A stretch of 64,000 nucleotides of DNA, from contig NZ_RHHT01000011.1 in assembly GCF_003710985.1 (NCBI RefSeq), positions 124,001 to 188,000 of the forward strand, given 5' to 3'. The translations under genes were made by a program, and so were the position numbers. The notes under the pieces are model-generated. The model had not been told where the DNA came from, ran no database searches, and worked only from the letters and a program-made list of their open reading frames with translations. Source of the DNA: Brevibacillus panacihumi. GTDB taxonomy: Bacteria > Bacillota > Bacilli > Brevibacillales > Brevibacillaceae. Below, one piece after another: positions 43,170 through 52,078 of the stretch. Numbering within the stretch: position 1 is the stretch's first letter; each line of letters starts with the position of its first letter.

Positions 43170-44709
43170 AGAAGATCAACTGATCAGCAAGCTTCGCCAG
43201 ATCAAGCAAGAGGCCAAGCCGCCACGTCCCGAATGGAAGCAGATTGGCAAGGAACGGCTTATTCGCCAGGCACGAACCGTACGATGGAAGAGGCGGATCA
43301 CTCATGTTTCCGCCTATGTGGGAACGATAGGCGCAGCTGCGCTGATGGGAATATGGCTCAGCTCGGGCCAGGTTGCCGAGCAAGCAAACTTGAGTGAGTC
43401 ACAGGCATCCTCGGCACAAGAGAAAAGCGAGTTCTTGCCCGCTGCCCTTTATCAAGAACCAGAACTAGGGAAGCTGCCTCCCTCAGTTGTACCGACTGAG
43501 CAACCAGCGGTATCAAAAGAGGCCGCGGCAGGCGCCGAATCAGCTAGGAGAAACGTGCCGACAGATCAAGCCGAACCAGTCGCAAACGTGGATTCTGAGC
43601 CGCAGACAACAACACGCGCGGAACGGATCATGACTCCTTTGGAAAAGCGGGCCCAACACTTTTTGCAAGAAAAGCTGGGTGAAGAAAGCAACTACTATGA
43701 GATCGATCCCGGGCATTCCAGAGAAACGGAAGGCTACATCGCGTTCCGCAAGCTGGTTCATGGCATTCCGCTTCAGCAGCACAGCGCAGCCGTTGAAGTG
43801 AATCCACACACCGGCAAGATGAGTCTCTTGCTGTATCCAATCGAGGAAAACGGCGTGGGAACAACAGCGTCGTCTGAGCAGTCTTCAGTGATCGACAAGA
43901 CGAAAGCGGCACAGGAGCTGGCTTCCGGGCTGCGGCTTGTGTACGCAGGCAAGGATCGTCCTGTTCTTCAGTACATGTCCGACCCACAACTGGTTATTGA
44001 TGCGAAGACAGGCAAACGCCTCGCAAACAGCCAGGGAGAAAAGCGAGTAGCTCCCATCAAGACTGAAGGAAAAAGGCTGATCATTACAGATGCGGACAAA
44101 GCCGAAGATGTCATGAAGAGAGAATTCGGCATCCCAGTAAGCGGAAAGGCTTTTATGACGATTGACGAGAAGGCCATATCATTTATCTGGCAAATGAGCG
44201 ACAAACGCGAGGCCAGACTGAAAACTGCTGACGATGGTTCCTTTGTCGGCTATAGTCTGGATGGCTCCTTCGAGCTAGGCGGGAAACCGCTGTCGTCGCT
44301 CCAACAAGCCCAGGATGCAGCGTTGGTCCGGTTGGCGAAGTACCTCCCGTCGGATGTTGAAGAAGTACTGGTAGAAAAAGCATTGCAGGAGCGCGGTCAG
44401 GCGACTTTTACATTTGTTCCCTTGTATCAGGGAGTTCCTGTAGTGGATTATCCGTATTTCGTTGCAGTGGATATGGACAGCGGGACTGTAACAGCCATCC
44501 AGGGAGATTTTTCGAGGGGTTCTTTTGCACTACCTTCTCAGGATAACGCCATTTCACTGGATGAAGCGAAAGAACAGTTTGTAAAAAAAGCGCCATTGGA
44601 GCTTGTTTACCTTAATAGTCAGAGCGATCCGGTTCTGGTCTATCAGGTCAGGCTGGATTCCCGAAAGCCATGGGCGATTGATGCTCTAACGGGCAAGACA
44701 ACAGAATAG
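43153..44709 (+). CDS. Membrane-anchored YcdB/YcdC protein, probable anti-sigma factor
   Basis: 518 residues: a cytosolic N-terminus of about 48 residues rich in charge (KLRQIKQEAKPPRPEWKQIG), one transmembrane helix (about 50-70, AYVGTIGAAALMGIWLSSG), a low-complexity Pro/Ala/Glu linker, and a large extracytoplasmic YcdB/YcdC region (FRKLVHGIPLQQHSAAVEVN; FVPLYQGVPVVDYPYFVAVD). This topology with translational overlap to the ECF gene fits a transmembrane anti-sigma factor, although the short N-terminus does not match the zinc-type ASD that I know. ATG 43153 with AGGGGGGA upstream is chosen over 43135. Confidence 0.82.
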   Translation: MGLPDEEDQLISKLRQIKQEAKPPRPEWKQIGKERLIRQARTVRWKRRITHVSAYVGTIGAAALMGIWLSSGQVAEQANLSESQASSAQEKSEFLPAALYQEPELGKLPPSVVPTEQPAVSKEAAAGAESARRNVPTDQAEPVANVDSEPQTTTRAERIMTPLEKRAQHFLQEKLGEESNYYEIDPGHSRETEGYIAFRKLVHGIPLQQHSAAVEVNPHTGKMSLLLYPIEENGVGTTASSEQSSVIDKTKAAQELASGLRLVYAGKDRPVLQYMSDPQLVIDAKTGKRLANSQGEKRVAPIKTEGKRLIITDADKAEDVMKREFGIPVSGKAFMTIDEKAISFIWQMSDKREARLKTADDGSFVGYSLDGSFELGGKPLSSLQQAQDAALVRLAKYLPSDVEEVLVEKALQERGQATFTFVPLYQGVPVVDYPYFVAVDMDSGTVTAIQGDFSRGSFALPSQDNAISLDEAKEQFVKKAPLELVYLNSQSDPVLVYQVRLDSRKPWAIDALTGKTTE

Positions 44710-44806
44710 AATCAAGTCCATCTTGCGTAATTTTGACTGTAGTCGGGCAGAATACATATCGGGACTGCGCTTGCAAACCCTAGCACAATACCAGGGAGTG
44801 AGATGG

Positions 44807-45064
44807 ATGGCTGAAAACAACAAGAACAATCGTATGAATGAAAATGATCGCCAGGATACCAACATGTTGGAAGGCATCGACGCCAGTGAGGCTGTAGGAA
44901 CTGTGGGCGGTGCAGGTGTAGGTGCTGCCGTCGGTTCCCTGTTCGGACCGCTTGGCACTGTTGCAGGTGCGGTCGTCGGCGGCGCAGTGGGCAATAAGAT
45001 GGGTGAGGGTGTCGACGGGAACGAAGATACAGCAAACAGAACCGAACAGAATAATCAACGCTAA
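44807..45064 (+). CDS. Small glycine-zipper protein
   Basis: 85 residues. A polar N-terminus rich in Asn, Asp and Glu is followed by a glycine-zipper stretch (GTVGGAGVGAAVGSLFGPLG and VAGAVVGGAVGNKMGEG) and an acidic/Asn C-terminus. There is no signal peptide. Such Gly-zipper segments insert in or associate with membranes, and similar small proteins in Bacillales are often stress or spore associated; the role is unknown. ATG 44807 is set by GGGAGTGAG just upstream. Confidence 0.8.
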   Translation: MAENNKNNRMNENDRQDTNMLEGIDASEAVGTVGGAGVGAAVGSLFGPLGTVAGAVVGGAVGNKMGEGVDGNEDTANRTEQNNQR

Positions 45065-45073
45065 AAAAAAAAG

Positions 45074-45114
45074 AATCCGGTTCCTCCTGTTATTGGGGGG
45101 AACCGGGTTTTTAC
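45074..45114 (+). terminator. Terminator after the glycine-zipper gene
   Basis: CCGGTTCC (45077-45084) pairs with GGAACCGG (45099-45106), extended by flanking A-T and G-U pairs, with TTTTT after. An A-run on the other side makes it possibly bidirectional for the converging minus-strand gene. Confidence 0.88.
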
Positions 45115-45118
45115 ATTT

Positions 45119-45448
45119 TTAACCAGCAATCTGTTTGTACATCCAAAAATACAGAAAAAGAATGAGGATAGCGAAAAGGATCGCATACAGCGGTTTCACC
45201 CAGGCAGTCAGGAAGTAGCAGGATGCAATAAAGAGAACCAGCCCGAACGCACCAAGGATCCCGCTTTTTTGTGCCAAGTGAAATTCCTGATCATTCATAT
45301 ATTTGATTTGAAGCGTCATATTGAGCAGCGTGATGATCGGAAGAGTTGTAATGATACCGGAGAGAAAAATGTTTTTGGACTTGCTCAGGTAGGTTGCCAA
45401 TACGACGAGGGAACCACCCAATATGAACTTTATGACATAGTCGAGCAT
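45119..45448 (-). CDS. GlpM/DUF3147-like small membrane protein
   Basis: A 109-residue membrane protein with four predicted helices, starting with VIKFILGGSLVVLATYLSKS and ending LYAILFAILILFLYFWMYKQ. It resembles the GlpM/DUF3147 family of unknown function. ATG 45448 is chosen because GGGAGG lies eleven bases upstream; ATG 45505 has no ribosome site and would add a polar 19-residue extension. Confidence 0.72.
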   Translation of the reverse strand: MLDYVIKFILGGSLVVLATYLSKSKNIFLSGIITTLPIITLLNMTLQIKYMNDQEFHLAQKSGILGAFGLVLFIASCYFLTAWVKPLYAILFAILILFLYFWMYKQIAG

Positions 45449-45674
45449 GGAATGAAAAGCCTCCCAGGTGTAAACGAGAAATGTAGGTTCAATCAACTTG
45501 TCCATTATAAGCCTGTTGGTTAAAAAATTGTAGCCATTCGTCTCATTTCATGAAACTGGAACTTGAATAAAGTGGCATGCTAAAAATGCTTATCGGGTTC
45601 CATAATGGTAATACCACAGCGACTTGGTGTTTCAAGCAAGCGGATTGATCTACGCATACTCTGGGAGGAAGAAG

Positions 45675-46448
45675 ATGCCAGTCATAGACGTGAATGGAGC
45701 TTCACTTCATTACATAGAAAAAGGGTCAGGAACCGCACTGATCTGCATTCATCCCCCCGTATTATCCAGCAAAAATTTTCGCTGTCAATTGGAGCATCTG
45801 TCCCGCTCCTTCCGTGTGATCGCTTTTGATATCCGCGGACACGGGCAGAGCAAAGCGTCCAAAACGCCTGTCACGTATCCATTGATTGCAGATGATATCA
45901 AGGGCCTCATGGACCGATTGGATTTGAAAAAGGCGTTCTTTTGCGGTTATTCGACCGGGGGATCGATTGTGCTGGAATGCTTGTTATCCCACCCGGATCG
46001 CTCACTCGGAGGAATCGTCATTGGCGGCATGTCAGAGGTGAACACAAAGCGTGTAAAACGCCTGATTTCCACCGGAGTGTTCCTCTCGAAGATAAAAGCA
46101 ATCCATACCATCGCATTGGGAGTTTCTTGGTCGAATTCGATCAATATGAAGCAGTTCCGGGAGTTGTATCGAGATGCGAAACAATGTGATGCCAAAAACG
46201 CGGAAGAGTATTACCGGTATAGTTTAACGTATAACTGTACGAAGCGATTGGAAGAAATCAATCACCCCGTTCTGCTGTTGTATGGCCAAAAGGATACGCC
46301 CTTCCATCCTTACGCCTTTCTGTTGCAGCAACGATTGCCGCATAATGAACTGTACATGATACCAAACGTGGATCACAGGGTGCCGACCAAGGCATATGAG
46401 GACTGCAATGCCCGGATTGAGGCCTTTATCCAAAAGCATGTTACCTAA
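45675..46448 (+). CDS. Alpha/beta hydrolase
   Basis: A 257-residue enzyme with the oxyanion motif ICIHPPVLSSKNF, the strand FDIRGHGQSK, the nucleophile elbow CGYSTGGS, the acid in LYGQKDTPFHP and the His in NVDHRVPTK. HPP replaces the usual HGx after the oxyanion strand. ATG 45675 has GGGAGGAAG upstream; an earlier in-frame ATG at 45624 has no such site. The substrate is unknown. Confidence 0.87.
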   Translation: MPVIDVNGASLHYIEKGSGTALICIHPPVLSSKNFRCQLEHLSRSFRVIAFDIRGHGQSKASKTPVTYPLIADDIKGLMDRLDLKKAFFCGYSTGGSIVLECLLSHPDRSLGGIVIGGMSEVNTKRVKRLISTGVFLSKIKAIHTIALGVSWSNSINMKQFRELYRDAKQCDAKNAEEYYRYSLTYNCTKRLEEINHPVLLLYGQKDTPFHPYAFLLQQRLPHNELYMIPNVDHRVPTKAYEDCNARIEAFIQKHVT

Positions 46449-46540
46449 TGGTGGTGACTGTGACGGGCATTTTTTAATCGTCTCTTCAGGCAGACATGGT
46501 ATAATAAGGAAGTCAGAATGATAGGATAGCCGCCGTTGCC

Positions 46541-46570
46541 AAGCCAGGGGAGAGGTACCCTGGCTTGTTT
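46541..46570 (+). other. Hairpin before the SRPBCC-DoxX gene
   Basis: AAGCCAGGG (46541-46549) pairs perfectly with CCCTGGCTT (46558-46566), followed by GTTT. A TATAAT at 46499-46504 lies upstream. It could be the terminator of the alpha/beta hydrolase gene or an attenuator in the leader of the next gene. Confidence 0.6.
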
Positions 46571-46593
46571 CGGAATTATGCAGGGGGATCAAC

Positions 46594-47517
46594 TTGGCAA
46601 AAAACAAACCGATTTACGTAGAGAGCACGATCCGGACAACAATCGAATCCTTGTGGAAATACACGCAAACCCCGGAGCTTCATGAGCAGTGGGATTTGCG
46701 TTTCACCAAAATTTCATATCTTCCGAAGAGGGCAGAAGATGAACCCCAACGCTTCCTCTACCAAACGAATATTGGTTTTGGCATCTCCATATCGGGAGAA
46801 GGGGAAAGTGTCGGTACGACCGAGAAGGATGAGACAAAGACGTCCGTCCTGAAGTTTTGGTCGGACAATCCCATCTCATTGATTCGGGAGGGGGCTGGGT
46901 TCTGGAGGTACGTCCCTGGTGAAGAGGGGATCCGTTTTTTTACTCGCTATGATTATCAGACCAGATTCGGAGCGATGGGCAGATGGCTGGATCGTTTGCT
47001 GTTTCGGCCGTTGATGGGCTGGGCCACGGCATGGAGCTTTGACGCTTTGCGTCTGTGGCTGGAGAAAGGCATTCATCCCAACATCTCACTGCGGCGCTCG
47101 CTAACGGAGTTGATATGTCGGATCATTTCGGCATTCATCTGGATCTATCAAGGGTTGTTTCCCAAACTGCTCTATCCGCATACGGGTGAACTGCAGCTCC
47201 TGCAAGCCACTCGTCTTTTCCCGGGGTATGAACAACTTGCTCTGCTATTTGTTGGAGTGGGGGAGATTTGCTTTGGTCTACTTTTCGCTTTTGCAGGTAG
47301 AAGCTGGCGAAAAGCCCTTCACCTCTGGAATATGATCTTGCTTGTTGCGCTTGGATTAGGGGCGGTAGCAGAGCCAACCGTTTTGGTGGAGCCTTTTAAC
47401 CCGGTTACGTTAAATCTAGGCATGATGGCGTTATCGGTATGCGGCATGCTTAGTCTTCCGGATTTGCCCAATGCGTCAGACTGCTTGCGAAAGCCTGAAA
47501 AAGAAGAACGCCCCTGA
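46594..47517 (+). CDS. SRPBCC-like domain fused to DoxX-like membrane domain
   Basis: A 307-residue two-part protein. Residues 1-150 look like an SRPBCC/polyketide-cyclase-type lipid-binding fold (YVESTIRTTIESLWKYTQTP and ELHEQWDLRFTKISYLP). Residues about 165-290 have four hydrophobic helices of DoxX-like type, with LFPGYEQLALLFVGVGEICF and NPVTLNLGMMALSVCGMLSL. It starts at TTG 46594 behind AGGGGGAT. It is followed 35 bases later by a DUF4166 gene. The function is unknown. Confidence 0.75.
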   Translation: MAKNKPIYVESTIRTTIESLWKYTQTPELHEQWDLRFTKISYLPKRAEDEPQRFLYQTNIGFGISISGEGESVGTTEKDETKTSVLKFWSDNPISLIREGAGFWRYVPGEEGIRFFTRYDYQTRFGAMGRWLDRLLFRPLMGWATAWSFDALRLWLEKGIHPNISLRRSLTELICRIISAFIWIYQGLFPKLLYPHTGELQLLQATRLFPGYEQLALLFVGVGEICFGLLFAFAGRSWRKALHLWNMILLVALGLGAVAEPTVLVEPFNPVTLNLGMMALSVCGMLSLPDLPNASDCLRKPEKEERP

Positions 47518-47552
47518 ACCATCCGATTCCATCGTGAGGAGTTGAACGAATT

Positions 47553-48233
47553 TTGAGCTCCATTTACCAAAGATTGCTGGGACCAGACTTTGCGAAGCTT
47601 CATCCAAAGATACAAGAACGGTTCGGTTTTTCCAGCCAAGATCATCGCGCCTCCATTGGTCGCGGCATCATGGAAAAAGTGTGGTACGGGAAAGCTTATA
47701 CGCTTCCTTTTCTCTATGTTGGGACGTGGAGAAACATCATGTTTCCGCAGCAAGGGACGGATGTCCCGTTTACCATCGAAAATTATGCTTACGTAGACAG
47801 CTTTGGCCGCGAAACCGTTACATGGGTACGAAAATACCAATTCCCCAATCGTACGCGCCGCTTCGATGCCACGATGATCTACAGTGAGGAAAAGCAAAAA
47901 ATCATTGATTACCTCGGCACCCATCAGCATTTGGCCGTGGAGATCGAGATGTCCGTAGGGGAAAATGGGGGGATGCGCCTGCAATCCGGCAATCAGTATT
48001 TTTACGAGGGATGGGCCGGCTTCAAATTCCCGATGCTGTTTTCCGGTTATGCAGATGTTTTGGAATGGTATGACGAAAAAAGCGGGAAGTACCGGATCGA
48101 CGTGAAGGTTTCGAATCCGACTTTTGGTGATCTGTTTGGCTATTCGGGAGCGTTTGATGTGGAATATCTGCATGTAGAGCCCGAGCAGATACCCAAAGAT
48201 GTGAAACCGGTGCGGGAAGAAAGAAGGGAATGA
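47553..48233 (+). CDS. DUF4166-like protein
   Basis: A 226-residue cytosolic protein. The segments LHPKIQERFGFSSQDH, YVGTWRNIMFPQQGTDVPFT, FPNRTRRFDATMIYSEEK and YFYEGWAGFKFPMLFSGYAD match my memory of the DUF4166 family, whose members occur alone or fused to saccharopine-dehydrogenase-like domains. It starts at TTG 47553 behind TGAGGAGTTG. It forms a pair with the preceding gene. Confidence 0.72.
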   Translation: MSSIYQRLLGPDFAKLHPKIQERFGFSSQDHRASIGRGIMEKVWYGKAYTLPFLYVGTWRNIMFPQQGTDVPFTIENYAYVDSFGRETVTWVRKYQFPNRTRRFDATMIYSEEKQKIIDYLGTHQHLAVEIEMSVGENGGMRLQSGNQYFYEGWAGFKFPMLFSGYADVLEWYDEKSGKYRIDVKVSNPTFGDLFGYSGAFDVEYLHVEPEQIPKDVKPVREERRE

Positions 48234-48239
48234 GAAGGA

Positions 48240-48270
48240 AAGCACTCGATACATGGGAGTGCTTTTTTCT
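48240..48270 (+). terminator. Terminator after the DUF4166 gene
   Basis: AAGCACTC (48240-48247) pairs with GAGTGCTT (48257-48264), followed by TTTTCT. It lies directly before the csoR promoter. Confidence 0.85.
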
Positions 48271-48271
48271 C

Positions 48272-48300
48272 TTGACTAATATAGGGTATGGGGGTATAGT
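48272..48300 (+). promoter_or_regulatory. csoR promoter with embedded CsoR operator
   Basis: TTGACT (48272-48277), 17-bp spacer, TATAGT (48295-48300). The spacer contains TATAGGGTATGGGGGTATAG, the G-tract type operator bound by copper CsoR repressors, so apo-CsoR would block polymerase here. Confidence 0.8.
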
Positions 48301-48331
48301 ATAGCCATCTCGCAAAAGAGGGGGAAACGAA

Positions 48332-48685
48332 ATGAGCACGACAATGGACCATGTAGACAAAACAACCCTTCAGGAAGATGCTACTTGTTGTTCGCATGAC
48401 CAATCCGAGCGAAAAAGCCATCATTCCGATCAAGTAAAAAGCAATGTAATCAGCCGTTTAAATCGAATCGAAGGCCAGGTTAGAGGCGTAAAAGGAATGA
48501 TTGAAAAGGATGCTTACTGTGATGACGTACTGAATCAAATTGCATCTATTCAATCGGCATTAAACGGAGTAGGTAAGCTGCTGCTGGAGCATCACATGAA
48601 AAGCTGTGTAATCGAACGGATTCAGGAAGGGGATACAGAGGTAGTAAAAGAGCTCATGGCCACCATGAATAAATTGATGAAGTAA
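48332..48685 (+). CDS. csoR: Copper-sensing transcriptional repressor CsoR
   Basis: A 117-residue all-helical DUF156 repressor. The Cu(I) ligands Cys63 (DAYCDDVL), His88 and Cys92 (LLEHHMKSC) are present with correct spacing, which separates it from formaldehyde (FrmR), nickel (RcnR) and persulfide (CstR) relatives. The N-terminal tail adds a CCSH and HH cluster that could also bind metal. It lies upstream of copA, and matching G-tract operators precede both genes. Derepression occurs when Cu(I) binds. Confidence 0.93.
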   Translation: MSTTMDHVDKTTLQEDATCCSHDQSERKSHHSDQVKSNVISRLNRIEGQVRGVKGMIEKDAYCDDVLNQIASIQSALNGVGKLLLEHHMKSCVIERIQEGDTEVVKELMATMNKLMK

Positions 48686-48726
48686 AACGAAATGGGCAGC
48701 TGCGTGCTGCTATAATTTCCGCCCTT

Positions 48727-48788
48727 TATATAGGGTACAGGGGTATAGTAAAAAGTTGTTGACTTGACATACCTTATGGGGGTATATT
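48727..48788 (+). promoter_or_regulatory. copA promoter with two CsoR-type operators
   Basis: TTGACT (48759-48764), 18-bp spacer, TATATT (48783-48788). One operator, ATACCTTATGGGGGTAT (48769-48785), overlaps the promoter; a second, TATAGGGTACAGGGGTAT (48729-48746), lies about 40 bases upstream. Confidence 0.8.
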
Positions 48789-48842
48789 GTGATTACCAAA
48801 AAAATGAATCGCCAGGATGATAATGAGGAGGGGGTAGTCAGT

Positions 48843-51275
48843 ATGGAAGCAATACAGGCGAAGGGAAATAAGCAAGTCAACCTGCAGATTACAGGCATGA
48901 CTTGTGCGGCATGCGCCATTCGAATCGAAAAAGGTTTGAACAAAGTGGATGGCGTATCAAGTGCCAGTGTAAATTTTGCCATGGAGAAAGCAAGTGTGGA
49001 GTATGACCCGGCGAAGGTTGATGTAGATCGTCTAGAGGAAAGCATTCATAAGCTTGGTTACGGCACAGTCAAAGAAACAGTTGACCTCCAATTGGAAGGG
49101 ATGACTTGCGCAGCATGTGCATTGAGAATTGAAAAGGGATTGAATAAGCTGCCAGGTGTGAAGCAAGCCACTGTAAACTTTGCTTTGGAGACAGCCCACG
49201 TCGAGTATTCGCCAGGCGAAGTATCGATTGATGATTTGCAGAAGAAGGTGAATCAGCTTGGATACAAAGCCAGCTTGAAAACAGAGAAGGAAGCGACTCA
49301 GGATCACCGTGGCAAGGAAATTCAGAATCAGAAACGCAAATTGCTTTTTTCAGCCATTCTCTCGTTGCCGCTTTTGTGGAGCATGGTAGGGCACTTTTCC
49401 TTCACTTCCTGGATCTATTCGCCAGAAATTTTTATGAATCCTTGGTTCCAGCTTCTTCTGGCTACACCGGTCCAATTTTACGTCGGCAGACAGTTTTATG
49501 TCGGGGCCTACAAAGCATTGCGCAATGGCAGTGCAAACATGGACGTATTGATTGCCTTGGGTACGTCTGCAGCCTATTTTTACAGTGTATATCAGACAAT
49601 CATTTGGTCTTCGGGCATCGAAGGAACTCACCATGTTCCGGCTCTCTATTTTGAGACAAGTGCGGTCCTGATCACCCTCGTAATTTTGGGTAAGCTGTTT
49701 GAGTCTCTTGCAAAAGGAAGATCCTCGGAAGCCATTAAGTCCTTGATGGGATTGCGGGCCAAGACAGCAATCGTCGTTCGGGAAGGTCAGGAGATCTCGA
49801 TTCCGGTGGATGAGGTAATTGTTGGCGATCTGGTTCTTGTTCGCCCAGGGGATAAAGTACCTGTTGATGGGGAAGTAGTGGAAGGAATATCGACTGTGGA
49901 CGAATCCATGCTGACAGGCGAAAGCATCCCGGTCGAGAAGAAAGCCGGTGATGCCGTGATTGGAGCCACCGTTAACAAAAACGGGGTGCTTCGAGTCAAA
50001 GCAACCAAGGTGGGAAGAGAAACGGCTCTTGCCCAGATTATCAAAGTTGTGGAGGAAGCACAGGGTTCCAAAGCACCGATCCAACGAATTGCTGACGTGA
50101 TTTCGGGAATTTTTGTTCCGATTGTTGTCGGTATCGCGATTGTCGCATTCCTTGTTTGGTACTTCTACATTACCCCTGGCAATTTTGCAGGAGCTCTGGA
50201 AATTGCAATCGCCATCCTGGTCATCGCTTGCCCTTGCGCTCTTGGCTTGGCAACTCCTACGTCCATTATGGCTGGATCAGGACGTTCTGCCGAATTGGGA
50301 ATTCTTTTTAAAGGCGGAGAGCATTTAGAGCAAACACATAAAATTGATACGATCATTCTGGATAAGACAGGAACTGTCACCAAAGGCAAGCCGGAGCTGA
50401 CAGATGTCATTACAGAAGGAGATGAGACGGAGTTCCTTACGCTTGTGGGAACAGCCGAAAAAAATTCCGAACATCCACTCGCAGAAGCCATCGTGGCTGG
50501 GATTCAAGAGAAAGGCATCTCATTAACCGGAACAGAAGCGTTTGAGGCAATCCCCGGATTTGGAATTCAAGCGGTGGTGGATGGCAAAGAGGTGCTCATT
50601 GGCACCAGACGCTTATTGGAAAGATTTGAGGTAGATGCGAAGAACGCTTACGATACGATGGCCAAATTGGAAGAATCCGGAAAAACAGCAATGCTTGTCG
50701 CAATCAATAAACAGTACGCGGGTATGGTAGCTGTGGCAGATACGATTAAAGAAACCTCCAAAACGGCTGTCGCTCGTCTAAAAGATATGGGCATCCAGGT
50801 CATCATGATTACAGGTGACAACAAAAGAACGGCCAACGCGATTGCTGCTGAAGTCGGTATCGATCAGGTACTTGCTGAAGTCCTTCCAGAAGGGAAGGCT
50901 GAAGAAGTGAAGAAGCTGCAGGCACAAGGCAAAAAGGTTGCAATGGTTGGGGATGGCATCAATGACGCGCCTGCTCTTGCAACAGCAGACATTGGCATGG
51001 CGATCGGAACGGGTACGGACGTCGCGATGGAAGCGGCAGATGTGACACTCATGCGTGGCGACCTGTCCAGTATTCCGGATGCAATCTATATGAGCAGAAA
51101 AACTATGAGCAATATCAAACAAAATTTGTTCTGGGCTCTCGCTTATAACTCGCTCGGGATTCCCATCGCAGCACTCGGTCTGTTGGCACCGTGGGTCGCA
51201 GGCGCAGCAATGGCATTAAGCTCCGTGTCGGTCGTACTCAATGCCCTTCGCTTGCAACGTGTCAAGGTTCGATAA
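48843..51275 (+). CDS. copA: Copper-exporting P1B-type ATPase CopA
   Basis: An 810-residue copper efflux pump. Two N-terminal heavy-metal-associated domains each carry GMTCAAC; eight membrane helices include the CPC motif in [14 protein letters not shown]; the phosphorylated Asp is in [16 protein letters not shown] ([11 protein letters not shown]), the nucleotide-site HP (SEHPLAEAI) and [11 protein letters not shown] are intact. ATG 48843 with GGAGGGGG is the start; GTG 48789 lies at the promoter -10 and cannot be used from that promoter. No separate copZ chaperone is seen beside it. Confidence 0.96.
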   Translation: MEAIQAKGNKQVNLQITGMTCAACAIRIEKGLNKVDGVSSASVNFAMEKASVEYDPAKVDVDRLEESIHKLGYGTVKETVDLQLEGMTCAACALRIEKGLNKLPGVKQATVNFALETAHVEYSPGEVSIDDLQKKVNQLGYKASLKTEKEATQDHRGKEIQNQKRKLLFSAILSLPLLWSMVGHFSFTSWIYSPEIFMNPWFQLLLATPVQFYVGRQFYVGAYKALRNGSANMDVLIALGTSAAYFYSVYQTIIWSSGIEGTHHVPALYFETSAVLITLVILGKLFESLAKGRSSEAIKSLMGLRAKTAIVVREGQEISIPVDEVIVGDLVLVRPGDKVPVDGEVVEGISTVDESMLTGESIPVEKKAGDAVIGATVNKNGVLRVKATKVGRETALAQIIKVVEEAQGSKAPIQRIADVISGIFVPIVVGIAIVAFLVWYFYITPGNFAGALEIAIAILVIACPCALGLATPTSIMAGSGRSAELGILFKGGEHLEQTHKIDTIILDKTGTVTKGKPELTDVITEGDETEFLTLVGTAEKNSEHPLAEAIVAGIQEKGISLTGTEAFEAIPGFGIQAVVDGKEVLIGTRRLLERFEVDAKNAYDTMAKLEESGKTAMLVAINKQYAGMVAVADTIKETSKTAVARLKDMGIQVIMITGDNKRTANAIAAEVGIDQVLAEVLPEGKAEEVKKLQAQGKKVAMVGDGINDAPALATADIGMAIGTGTDVAMEAADVTLMRGDLSSIPDAIYMSRKTMSNIKQNLFWALAYNSLGIPIAALGLLAPWVAGAAMALSSVSVVLNALRLQRVKVR

Positions 51276-51325
51276 ATGACTCTTGGTTGAGTAAAAAGAA
51301 CCGTATTCAGAGAGGAGAAAGCGTT

Positions 51326-51976
51326 ATGGGAGAAAAAACAAAAATTGCTGTTGCACCGGCGATCCAAGTAGGAGGAAGTCTTTTTACACCAGAACAGCTT
51401 GCTGTAATGGGGACCATTGTGGGGCAAGATGCCAAAATTGAGATGACACCATTCAAGCAGATTTACGTAGAGATTCCCCTTGAAAGCCGCGATGCTATCG
51501 TTGACGAGCTCCAACGTTCTGGTTTGGAGGTGTATCCGGCTGGCTTGGTCACGAAGAGTCTGATTGCATGCAATTTTTGCAGAGGTGCTGAAGAGGCCGG
51601 GCTGGATATCGCGAAGGAGTTAAACAAAGCCATCGCAGGAATTGAAACCCCCACGCCGATCAAAGTAGGCTATGCAGGCTGTGCTTTAGGAACGAGCGAG
51701 CCGCTGTTAAAGGATATCGGTGTTGTAAAAATGAGAGACAGCTTTGACATTTATGTGGGCGGAGATGCAAAGGGATTAAAGGCCAGCCTTGCGAATCTGC
51801 TCGTATCCGGATTGAACCAAGCTCAATTAGTTCCCGTGATCACTACGCTGATTGACTTTTATAAGGTGAATGCGAAAGGCAAAGAAAAGTTCAGCAAATT
51901 TGTCAATCGAATTACGCTGGATCAGTTGAAACACGTAGTGGAGCAAGTGGATGGCGGCAATGTCAGCGTCAATTAA
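51326..51976 (+). CDS. Nitrite/sulfite reductase-like half-domain protein
   Basis: A 216-residue protein resembling one ferredoxin-like plus siroheme-binding half of nitrite/sulfite reductases: TPEQLAVMGTIVGQDAKIEM, then SLIACNFCRGAEEAGLDIAK and GYAGCALGTSEPLLKDIGV with FDIYVGGD. Canonical enzymes have four Cys ligands as CX5C and CX3C; here CNFC and a single Cys in GCALG give three with different spacing, so siroheme/4Fe-4S binding would be unusual. It lies 50 bases after copA behind AGAGGAGAAAG, apparently in the copper operon, where it could handle thiols, sulfide or copper-damaged clusters. The role is inferred only from position. Confidence 0.75.
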   Translation: MGEKTKIAVAPAIQVGGSLFTPEQLAVMGTIVGQDAKIEMTPFKQIYVEIPLESRDAIVDELQRSGLEVYPAGLVTKSLIACNFCRGAEEAGLDIAKELNKAIAGIETPTPIKVGYAGCALGTSEPLLKDIGVVKMRDSFDIYVGGDAKGLKASLANLLVSGLNQAQLVPVITTLIDFYKVNAKGKEKFSKFVNRITLDQLKHVVEQVDGGNVSVN

Positions 51977-51993
51977 ATTTGTAAACGGTAGTA

Positions 51994-52025
51994 AGGCTGT
52001 CGAGAAAATCGACAGCCGTTTTTTA
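51994..52025 (+). terminator. Terminator of the copper operon
   Basis: GGCTGTCGA (51995-52003) pairs with TCGACAGCC (52009-52017), followed by GTTTTTT. Confidence 0.88.
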
Positions 52026-52078
52026 CATAACATTCCAGTGGTATGCCATATTTCCTAATTGTAAGCGTTTCTTAAATC

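Noticed and set aside
44760-44775. A second sigma-54-like site (CGGGACTGCGCTTGCA) upstream of the glycine-zipper gene
   Set aside because: GG and GC spacing is right and TTGCA matches, but the -24 half is poor, no activator gene is near, and one such match by chance in 64 kb is plausible.
45624-45674. N-terminal extension of the alpha/beta hydrolase
   Set aside because: The extension has no ribosome site. GGGAGGAAG sits inside it and serves ATG 45675, where the hydrolase domain begins.
48789-48842. An upstream GTG start that would lengthen CopA by 18 residues
   Set aside because: It begins at the end of the promoter -10 element, upstream of the likely transcript start. ATG 48843 has a strong ribosome site and gives the usual CopA length.
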